Assembly (NCBI GenBank): GCA_030647775.1
Contig: JAUSJC010000010.1
Span: 186,001-250,000, forward strand
Direction: 5' to 3'
Length of the DNA stretch: 64,000 nucleotides
Source: Candidatus Curtissbacteria bacterium
Lineage (GTDB): Bacteria; Patescibacteria; Microgenomatia; Curtissbacterales; GWA2-41-24
Positions 54,934 through 61,751 of this stretch are shown one piece after another. Made by a program: the position numbers and the translations under genes. The first letter of the stretch is position 1. The number at the start of each line of letters is the position of its first letter. The notes beneath the pieces are model-generated. The model was not told the origin of the DNA and searched no databases. It worked only from the letters and a program-made list of their open reading frames with translations.

Positions 54934-57177
54934 ATGGAACATCAAATAGAAAACCAAAAACCCAAAAATCTTTACACCTGCCCCATGCACGCAGAAGTTT
55001 TAAGCGCCAACCCTGGCACTTGTCCAAAGTGCGGAATGGTTTTGGTCAAGGCAGAAGGAAAAATGTCTCACCAGAATATGGAAATGCCTGCCCGCAATGC
55101 TACGCATAGCGTTGCAGGCGGGTCCTTTTGGGAAAAATTCAAAATGGGTATGACTATGGTGATGGGTATGGAGCATGGTGGGCTTGCCGGCCGCGAAATG
55201 GCCAAATTGATGGAAGAAGATATTAGGAACAAATTCTTTTTCTCGCTTCTGCTCTCTTTGCCGATCATTGCTTACTCACCGCTAGGGCAACAGCTTCTCG
55301 GCTTAAAACTGCCGACACCAATACCATCGGCATGGATCTTATTCATTCTAACCACCCCCGTTTTTTTCTATTCCGGCTGGATATTTCTTTACTCGAGCTT
55401 CAGAGCGCTTCAAAAAAAGATCCTCAATATGGCGGTTTTAATAGCCGTTGGTATTACGGCGGCTTACGCGTTTAGCATTGTCCTGACGGTTATCGGGTCA
55501 AACGATTCCTACTACGAGGCGGCAGCCCTTCTTATCACCTTTGTCCTTTTCGGCCACTGGATGGAAATGAAGTCCCGTCGCGGTACAACAGACGCCCTGC
55601 AGGCTCTATTTGCACTGGTTCCGCCAAAAGCCAGAATTATTAAAAACGGCCAAGAACAGCAAATTCCAACCTCTGAAGTTAAAGTCGGCGATATTTTAAT
55701 TTTAAAACCCGGAGACAAGGTACCAGTTGATGGCGAAATCGTTGAAGGCGAAACGGCAATTGACGAGTCCCTGGTAACAGGAGAATCAATTCCGGTAGCC
55801 AAGGCGAAAGGCGATAAAGTCATCGGGGGTTCTATAAACCAATCCGGATCTGTGAAATTTAAAGCGACAAAAGTAGGTAAAGATACGGCACTCGCCCAAA
55901 TTGTAAAAATGGTTGAAACAGCCCAAAACTCTAAAGCCCCCGGGCAAAAGATCGCTGACAGGTTTGCGCAGTACTTGGTTATCGTGGCTGTTGGAGGCGG
56001 GTTAATCACGTTCGGTGTTTGGTTTTTTATCATTGGTCAACCGCTTCTTTTCGCTTTAACATTTGCAATTTCTACAGTTGTTATCGCCTGCCCGGACGCG
56101 CTTGGTCTTGCCACACCGACTGCTGTTGCCGTCGGCACCGGCCTTGGCGCCAAGCACAATATCCTAATAAAAGACGCCTCGACGCTTGAACAGGTTTCCA
56201 AAATACAAGCCGTGGTCTTGGATAAAACAGGAACATTAACGGAAGGGAAGCCCAAAATTACAGATGTAATAGCCGCTGGGGGATTCTCCGAAAATGAAAT
56301 ATTAAGGCTGTTTGCCTCGGCGGAAGCAAAATCAAGTCATCCGTTAAGCAAGGCAGTCCTTGAAGAAGCCGCCAGAAGGAAAATTTCAGTGTCGCAAAAA
56401 GTCGAGAAATTTATTTCTATAGCAGGACATGGCGTCGAGGCGCGAGTAGCGGGTAAGCAGGTTTTAGTTGGAACCGTAAAACTGATGAAAGATAGAAGCA
56501 TTGATTTGACATCAATTGAAAAAGAAATCGGCCGTTTAGTCGGTGAAGGCAAAACAATCATGGTTCTGGCAATAAATGGCCAAGCCGCAGGGGTCGCGGC
56601 AGCTGCGGATCCAATTAAAGAAAATGCAAAACTGGCTATAAAACGAATGCAGGAACTCGGTTTGGAGATAGCTATGATAACCGGTGATAACCAGAAAACT
56701 GCCGAGTCCATTGGCCGGCAGCTTGGAATAAAAAGGATTTTTGCCGAAGTTCTACCGGGGGATAAGGCGAAGTACGTTAAGAAACTACAGGACGAAGGCA
56801 AATTCACGGCGATGGTCGGAGACGGCGTAAATGATGCGCCTGCTCTTGCTCAAGCTGATATAGGTATAGCAATAGGCGCCGGTACAGACGTGGCTATTGA
56901 AACAGCAAACGTAGTTCTCATGAAATCCGACCCGGCGGATGTGCTAAGGGCAATCCGTTTGTCCAAAGCCACAGTTACCAAAATGAAACAAAATCTTTTC
57001 TGGGCATCGATTTACAATTTGTTGGCAATCCCGATAGCGGCCGGTGTTTTATACCCCGGTTTCGGTATTTCCCTGCGTCCTGAAATATCGGCGCTTTTAA
57101 TGAGTATATCTTCAATCATTGTTGCTACAAACGCAGTTCTATTGAAAAGGGTAGAAAAAAGCCTTGTAAGCGTATAA
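54934..57177 (+). CDS. P1B-type heavy-metal ATPase with CPD motif
   Basis: Copper-type P-type ATPase of 747 residues, probably exporting Cu(I). An N-terminal metal-binding domain (YTCPMHAEV... GTCPKCGMVLV) precedes a His/Met-rich stretch, eight helices, the TGES loop, DKTGTLTEGKP near residue 430, the HP motif (SSHPLSKA) and GDGVNDAPAL. The transmembrane metal motif reads ACPDALGLATP (Cys386): CPD in place of the usual CPC or CPH. Residues 52-63 (PARNATHSVAGG) are a palindrome-encoded insert. I start at the ATG at 54934; the TTG at 54919 is poorer. The metal cannot be fixed from CPD alone. Confidence 0.88.
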   Translation: MEHQIENQKPKNLYTCPMHAEVLSANPGTCPKCGMVLVKAEGKMSHQNMEMPARNATHSVAGGSFWEKFKMGMTMVMGMEHGGLAGREMAKLMEEDIRNKFFFSLLLSLPIIAYSPLGQQLLGLKLPTPIPSAWILFILTTPVFFYSGWIFLYSSFRALQKKILNMAVLIAVGITAAYAFSIVLTVIGSNDSYYEAAALLITFVLFGHWMEMKSRRGTTDALQALFALVPPKARIIKNGQEQQIPTSEVKVGDILILKPGDKVPVDGEIVEGETAIDESLVTGESIPVAKAKGDKVIGGSINQSGSVKFKATKVGKDTALAQIVKMVETAQNSKAPGQKIADRFAQYLVIVAVGGGLITFGVWFFIIGQPLLFALTFAISTVVIACPDALGLATPTAVAVGTGLGAKHNILIKDASTLEQVSKIQAVVLDKTGTLTEGKPKITDVIAAGGFSENEILRLFASAEAKSSHPLSKAVLEEAARRKISVSQKVEKFISIAGHGVEARVAGKQVLVGTVKLMKDRSIDLTSIEKEIGRLVGEGKTIMVLAINGQAAGVAAAADPIKENAKLAIKRMQELGLEIAMITGDNQKTAESIGRQLGIKRIFAEVLPGDKAKYVKKLQDEGKFTAMVGDGVNDAPALAQADIGIAIGAGTDVAIETANVVLMKSDPADVLRAIRLSKATVTKMKQNLFWASIYNLLAIPIAAGVLYPGFGISLRPEISALLMSISSIIVATNAVLLKRVEKSLVSV
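55087..55122 (+). repeat. CCTGCCCGC...GCAGGCGGG palindrome inside the P1B ATPase gene
   Basis: Arms CCTGCCCGCAATGCTA and TAGCGTTGCAGGCGGG around a CGCA centre, in frame. The same palindrome, in extended form, lies in the tRNA fragment at 36047-36116. Confidence 0.85.
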
Positions 57178-57184
57178 AAGGAGG
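57177..57184 (+). promoter_or_regulatory. Shine-Dalgarno sequence before a non-standard start
   Basis: AAAGGAGG overlaps the ATPase stop codon region and stands 5 nt before ATT (57190), the first codon of a good membrane segment. The nearest standard start, TTG at 57214, has no RBS. Confidence 0.5.
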
Positions 57185-57189
57185 ATCAT

Positions 57190-57885
57190 ATTTTTAAGAT
57201 TCTGCAGTATTTTTTGATTATCATCCTTTCAATAATAATCATTCTTGGAAATTTTAATTTTCTGATTTTCAATAAAAACCATTACCGGTCTCTTTATATA
57301 AAAGTAGGAGTTTACCAAAATTTCCAAAATCAAAAAATTATAGATAGCGCTACGGATAACCTTTTCGGCTACTTTCGGGGACAAAACAAACTCGATCAAA
57401 ATTTTTTCTCAATGCAGGCTGTTTCACACCTAAAGGACGTCAAAGATTTACTGCAGGTTTCAAACGGCCTATTCTATTTTTCTTTTATCGCGGTAATCTG
57501 CTTGGGAATTTTTCTTGTCGCCAAGAAACGATCAAAAATCGTTTTTAAATCTCTTTTTATTTCGTCAATCGTCACGATTATCTTTGTTGTCATGCTTGGG
57601 CTGGGAGCAGCTACGGCTTTCGATAGTTTTTTCCTTAAATTCCATCAGCTTTTATTCACTAATACCCTTTGGCTTTTTCCGCCGGACGATAATTTGATAC
57701 GTCTTTTCCCCCAGCAGTTTTTTGTGGAATTTGCCAACCGCCTAGCCCTAAACATTTTGATCACATCAATTATAATAGCCTCTGTTGCTTTTTCTATCTC
57801 ACATTCTGTCATCCCGAATTTATTTCGGGATCTACAACTAAAGATGCTGAAACGAGTTCAGCATGACAAGAAAGGAATGACATGA
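57190..57885 (+). CDS. DUF1461 / TIGR01906-family membrane protein, possible AUU start
   Basis: Integral membrane protein of about 231 residues. A first helix, a loop with FSMQAVSHLKDVKDLLQVSNGLFYF, and the family signature FHQLLFTNTLWLFPPDDNLIRLFPQQFF near residues 155-182 identify DUF1461. From TTG 57214 it would have 223 residues; the frame upstream (IFKILQYFLIIILSI) and the RBS favour an ATT start at 57190. The last 30 residues (HSVIPNLFRDLQ... MLKRVQHDKKGMT) are encoded by the composite repeat and are not family sequence. The stop overlaps the lgt ATG. It ends the metal island. Confidence 0.75.
   Translation: MFKILQYFLIIILSIIIILGNFNFLIFNKNHYRSLYIKVGVYQNFQNQKIIDSATDNLFGYFRGQNKLDQNFFSMQAVSHLKDVKDLLQVSNGLFYFSFIAVICLGIFLVAKKRSKIVFKSLFISSIVTIIFVVMLGLGAATAFDSFFLKFHQLLFTNTLWLFPPDDNLIRLFPQQFFVEFANRLALNILITSIIIASVAFSISHSVIPNLFRDLQLKMLKRVQHDKKGMT
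57808..57868 (+). repeat. Two-hairpin composite repeat forming a protein tail
   Basis: GTCATCCCGAATTTATTTCG...GATCT (57808-57833) and AGATGCTGAAACGAGTTCAG...CATGACA (57842-57868), coding for VIPNLFRDLQ and MLKRVQHD. The same composite is intergenic at 25841-25890 in the other orientation. Confidence 0.85.
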
Positions 57886-58634
57886 TCCCTAATTCATTCC
57901 CCATCGGTCCCCTCACCATCCATATTTACGGTCTAATTATCGCCATTGCCATTCTTCTGGGTTGGACCATAGCCAAAAAACGGGCGCTTTCATACAAAAT
58001 CAAAGCCGATTTATTTGATGACCCGCTTCTTCTCCTGCCATTTATTTTTGGGATCGTCGGCGGCCGTCTCTACCACGTTATCGATAAATGGGATTTTTAC
58101 TCCCAAAATCCAAATCAGATCTTTGCTATCACAAACGGGGGATTGGGGATTTTCGGAGCACTGGCCGGAGTTTTTATTGGATTTTGGTTCGTTGCCAAAA
58201 TAAAGAAGGTCGATTTTTTAAAATTATTAGATTTGATATCACCGGCTCTCATCCTTGGTCAGGCAATCGGCCGCATCGGTAATTTTATCAATCAGGAAGG
58301 CTTTGGTCCACCAACGAACCTGCCATGGGGAGTCGCCATCGATCCGGCCCATCGTCCAGGCCAATATTTATTCTCGACCCATTTCCACCCGACATTTTTT
58401 TATGAAGCAATTTTAGAAGTATTAGCTTTTATTGTCTTGATTAAAATGTCGAGTAAACTAAAACTTCCCGGCCAAACATTCGGCCTTTACTTGGTCCTCT
58501 ACGCGCTTTCTCGCGCAGTTGCCGAATACTGGCGCATCGATACAGCCAAAATCGGGGAGATAAAAGTGGCTTATATACTGGCCTTTTTGAGTTTGATTTT
58601 TGGTATCTATTTGGTAAAAAGAAGGGAAAATTAA
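57882..58634 (+). CDS. lgt: Prolipoprotein diacylglyceryl transferase
   Basis: Adds diacylglycerol to the lipobox cysteine of exported lipoproteins. The 250-residue membrane protein has IHIYGLIIAIAILLGWTIAKK, a GGRLYHVIDKW block (essential Tyr/His region), the signature GQAIGRIGNFINQEGFGPPTN near residue 126 and the C-terminal RAVAEYWRID. The ATG overlaps the previous stop (ATGA). Its presence implies lipoproteins, though none of the secreted proteins in this window has a clear lipobox. Confidence 0.95.
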   Translation: MIPNSFPIGPLTIHIYGLIIAIAILLGWTIAKKRALSYKIKADLFDDPLLLLPFIFGIVGGRLYHVIDKWDFYSQNPNQIFAITNGGLGIFGALAGVFIGFWFVAKIKKVDFLKLLDLISPALILGQAIGRIGNFINQEGFGPPTNLPWGVAIDPAHRPGQYLFSTHFHPTFFYEAILEVLAFIVLIKMSSKLKLPGQTFGLYLVLYALSRAVAEYWRIDTAKIGEIKVAYILAFLSLIFGIYLVKRREN

Positions 58635-59032
58635 GGTTTCCCGGGCTGGCCACTAACTTCGTCTTTACGATCCCTACCGATACCTTCTTTTTTGTCCCAA
58701 ATGCCCAGAATCTGATCAGAATCCATCCCCATTTCCATCATCGCTCGAACCCAATCGCCATCACTTTGCACTTTTCCCTCATAAGTTCCCGCATCCAAAG
58801 CTTCTTTTATCTCATCAACCGATTCATCTTCAGGCTTTGTTTCGAGTCTACGAGCCAGCCGGTCAAATATGCCGTCCACTTTAACACCAGACAGCTCTGC
58901 TTTTTTAATTTGCTCGCCAACGCGCTGAACTAAGTTGGCTTTGGATTGTTCACCCGGTTCTGCCACGTTCTTATTATCTCTTATGAGGAGCTCAGTGTGC
59001 AAATTGTAGGCTTGACACGACTTAGCACTCAT
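58631..59032 (-). CDS. Hypothetical soluble protein
   Basis: Protein of 133 residues, hydrophilic and mainly helical, with no signal, cysteine pair or known motif (AEPGEQSKANLVQRVGEQIK, VKVDGIFDRLARRLETKPED, DSDQILGIWDKKEGIG). I start at the ATG at 59032; the longer open frame upstream runs through the lon promoter region and is not native. A TATAAT at 59075-59070 (minus strand) could be its promoter. It overlaps the lgt stop by 4 nt (convergent). Real-gene status is moderate. Confidence 0.45.
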   Translation of the reverse strand: MSAKSCQAYNLHTELLIRDNKNVAEPGEQSKANLVQRVGEQIKKAELSGVKVDGIFDRLARRLETKPEDESVDEIKEALDAGTYEGKVQSDGDWVRAMMEMGMDSDQILGIWDKKEGIGRDRKDEVSGQPGKP

Positions 59033-59074
59033 GGTATGCTCTCTGCTAACCCCAATCCGAACCATTCGGATTAT

Positions 59075-59127
59075 AGACCCGCAGTCCTGAGTCGCGAAGG
59101 ACGAGGATCGCATGGCACTGTATATTC
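59075..59127 (+). promoter_or_regulatory. Three-copy upstream motif, copy before lon
   Basis: GACCCGCAG, palindromic insert TCCTGAGTCGCGAAGGA, then CGAGGATCGCATGGCACTGT followed by ATATT, 41 nt before the lon start. Confidence 0.6.
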
Positions 59128-59155
59128 GGACTAACAATTCGGATAAATTCGGGTG

Positions 59156-59161
59156 TAAAAT
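59156..59161 (+). promoter_or_regulatory. -10 box of lon, leaderless
   Basis: TAAAAT, 6 nt before the GTG at 59168. No good -35. Confidence 0.5.
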
Positions 59162-59167
59162 AAAGAC

Positions 59168-61591
59168 GTGGCAATATTCATTGATCCGCAAAAACCCAGA
59201 ATTAAAAACGAACTCCCGATAGTTCCGCTTAGGGATACTGTTGTTTTCCCGTCTTCCATGGTTCCAATTACCGTTGGTCGTCCTAAGGTTAAGCTTGGAC
59301 TCGATAGTGCTTGGGCCACCGACCACTTGGCTGTTTTTGTCGCCCAGAAAAATCCGCGCATCGAAAACCCGGCCCCGGGCGACATCTATTCCGTCGGCAC
59401 CGTCGGTTTAATCCGTCGGCTTTGGAAGGTCGATAATGAATATAATCTGGCCGTCGAGGGCATCAGCCGCGTTTACCTTAAAGAATTCTCCCAAATCGAT
59501 CCATATCTTGCTGTCAAAGTCGAAGAAATTCCCGAACTCACCCAAAAAACCGAGGAAGTCGAAGCGCTTTTTAGAAATATCCTGGCTAAAATCAAGAAAT
59601 TCGGCGAACTAGGCGGTACCCTCACCCTTGAATCTTCGATCCATATCTTTTCAACGGATGACCCGAACCAGCTTGTTAATATTGTCGCCGCCTCCATCGA
59701 TCTTAAAACTGCCGATAAACAGCAAATTCTGGAAATGGTCGATACCAAAGCCAGGCTCGACAGGCTTTCGGAACTTTTAACGCGCGAAATCCGAATCTTA
59801 GAAATTTCCTCAAAAATCGACACCGAAACCCAGGAAAGGGTCGGCAAAGTTACCAAAGATGCAATCCTGCGCGAGAAAATGAAATCTATCGAAAAAGAGC
59901 TGGGTGAAGATGAAGATGGTCAGGAAATTGCCCAGTTCAGGAAAAAAATCAAAGAAGCCCAAATGCCAACCGATGTCAGGACTAAAGCCGACCGTGAGCT
60001 GATTCGTCTTGCCAAAATGTCGTCTTATAACCCCGAATCATCCTATATCCGCACCTATTTGGAGTGGCTGGTCGACCTGCCTTGGCAGATCAAGGACAAG
60101 AAAAAATCAACCGATGTCGAGCTGGCCGCCAAAATTTTAGAGGAAGACCATTACGGTTTGCCAAAAGTTAAGGAAAGAATTTTGGAATATTTTGCCGTCC
60201 ATAAGCTAGTCGGCAAAATTAAAGGACCAATCTTGTGCTTTTACGGTCCGCCCGGCGTCGGTAAAACATCAATCGGCAAATCAATTGCCCGGGCGCTTGA
60301 CCGTAAATTTATAAGGGTATCTTTAGGCGGCATCCACGATGAAGCGGAAATTCGCGGCCACAGAAGAACCTATGTTGGTGCTATGCCGGGCAGAATAGTC
60401 CAGGGTATTAAAAACGCCGGCACCAAAAACCCGGTCTTTATGCTGGACGAAATCGATAAAATCGGTGCCGATTTCCGCGGCGATCCGTCATCGGCGCTCC
60501 TGGAGGCTCTTGACCCGGAACAAAATAATTCTTTCTCCGACCATTATCTGGAAGTTGCCTACGACCTTTCCGATGTTTTGTTTATCGCAACCGCCAACAT
60601 TTTGGATACTATTCCGCCGGCGCTTCGCGACAGGCTTGAGGTAATCAGTTTCCCAGGTTACACCGAAGACGAAAAATTCCACATCGCCAAGCGCTTCCTG
60701 ATCCCCAAACAGCTTGAAGCCCATGGTTTAAATAAGGAGAAAGTGGAAATAACGGATAGTACCTTAAAAGACATCATTTCCCATTACACCAGGGAAGCAG
60801 GTGTTAGGGAATTGGAAAGGGAAGCGGCAGCGATCTTTAGAAAAGTAGCTAAAAAATTGGCCACAGCCAAAGTAAAGACCAAAATCGCGATTAGTCCAAA
60901 ACAGCTCCATGCTTATCTTGGAGCGGCTAAATTTACAAGAGCCATTGCCGAAGAAAAGGATGAAATTGGAATGACAACCGGTCTCTCGGTAACTTCCGCC
61001 GGCGGCGAAATCCTCTTTGTTGAAGTAACACCTATGCCCGGCAAAGGCCTGTTAATTTTAACCGGCCAGCTTGGTGATGTTATGAAGGAATCGGCTCAAG
61101 CCGCACTTTCCTATGTGCGTTCCCGCGCCAAAGTTTTGGGTATTCCCGAAAACCTTTTTGCCAAAAGCGATATTCATATCCACGTTCCGGAAGGCGCCGT
61201 TCCCAAGGAAGGCCCGTCTGCCGGTATCGCCATCACCACAGCGCTTGTTTCTGCTCTTACAAAAATTCCCGTCCGCCGTGAAGTCGGCATGACCGGAGAA
61301 GTCACCCTGCGCGGCCGGGTTTTGGAAATCGGCGGCCTTAAAGAAAAAACCCTGGCAGCTCATAGGGCGGGTCTAACAACAATTATTATTCCAAAACAAA
61401 ATGCCAAAGACCTGGAAGATATCCCTAAAAATGTTAAGCGCGACCTGCAGTTTATTTTGGCCGAGCACATGGACGAAGTCTTAAAAGTGGCACTGACTAA
61501 ATCTCTTCCTAAAGAAAAAGCCGCGGAGTCTCCAAAGCTTCCTGTCCGTCATCCTGAACTTGTTTCAGGATCTTCCCAACCAACTAATTAA
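59168..61591 (+). CDS. lon: ATP-dependent protease Lon (LonA)
   Basis: Soluble AAA+ protease of 807 residues. The N-terminal LAN domain (PIVPLRDTVVFPSSMVPITV) at about 14-200 is followed by a coiled linker, AAA+ with Walker A CFYGPPGVGKTSIGKS near 357 and Walker B PVFMLDEIDKIG near 422, then the protease domain with the Ser-Lys dyad: PKEGPSAGIAITTAL (Ser near 685) and GGLKEKTLAAHRAG (Lys near 727). The last residues (VRHPELVSGSSQPTN) are encoded by a TCATCCTGAACTTGTTTCAG palindrome. GTG start with leaderless promoter spacing. Confidence 0.96.
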   Translation: MAIFIDPQKPRIKNELPIVPLRDTVVFPSSMVPITVGRPKVKLGLDSAWATDHLAVFVAQKNPRIENPAPGDIYSVGTVGLIRRLWKVDNEYNLAVEGISRVYLKEFSQIDPYLAVKVEEIPELTQKTEEVEALFRNILAKIKKFGELGGTLTLESSIHIFSTDDPNQLVNIVAASIDLKTADKQQILEMVDTKARLDRLSELLTREIRILEISSKIDTETQERVGKVTKDAILREKMKSIEKELGEDEDGQEIAQFRKKIKEAQMPTDVRTKADRELIRLAKMSSYNPESSYIRTYLEWLVDLPWQIKDKKKSTDVELAAKILEEDHYGLPKVKERILEYFAVHKLVGKIKGPILCFYGPPGVGKTSIGKSIARALDRKFIRVSLGGIHDEAEIRGHRRTYVGAMPGRIVQGIKNAGTKNPVFMLDEIDKIGADFRGDPSSALLEALDPEQNNSFSDHYLEVAYDLSDVLFIATANILDTIPPALRDRLEVISFPGYTEDEKFHIAKRFLIPKQLEAHGLNKEKVEITDSTLKDIISHYTREAGVRELEREAAAIFRKVAKKLATAKVKTKIAISPKQLHAYLGAAKFTRAIAEEKDEIGMTTGLSVTSAGGEILFVEVTPMPGKGLLILTGQLGDVMKESAQAALSYVRSRAKVLGIPENLFAKSDIHIHVPEGAVPKEGPSAGIAITTALVSALTKIPVRREVGMTGEVTLRGRVLEIGGLKEKTLAAHRAGLTTIIIPKQNAKDLEDIPKNVKRDLQFILAEHMDEVLKVALTKSLPKEKAAESPKLPVRHPELVSGSSQPTN
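61549..61575 (+). repeat. Palindromic repeat at the lon 3' end
   Basis: CGTCATCCTGAACTTGTTTC then AGGATCT; codes for RHPELVSGS in the Lon tail. Confidence 0.8.
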
Positions 61592-61716
61592 CTCAATTAA
61601 CTTTTCACTTTGACTTTCGACTTTGACTTCCTTCGCTCTTCCCCGGCCGACTAACTAAATATCTTGCATTTTTCAAAATCTCTTTGTATCATTGCGGGAA
61701 AAGCATTACTTGCCCC

Positions 61717-61745
61717 TTGCCAGCTTTTTCAAAAAAAAGTTTAAT
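61717..61745 (+). promoter_or_regulatory. hppA promoter, leaderless
   Basis: TTGCCA (61717-61722), 17-nt spacer, TTTAAT (61740-61745), 6 nt, GTG at 61752. Confidence 0.6.
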
Positions 61746-61751
61746 TAATCC

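Noticed and set aside
59033..59326. Long upstream part of the minus-strand frame over the lon start
   Set aside because: It is antisense to lon and its promoter and contains the three-copy motif; no coding features are visible.
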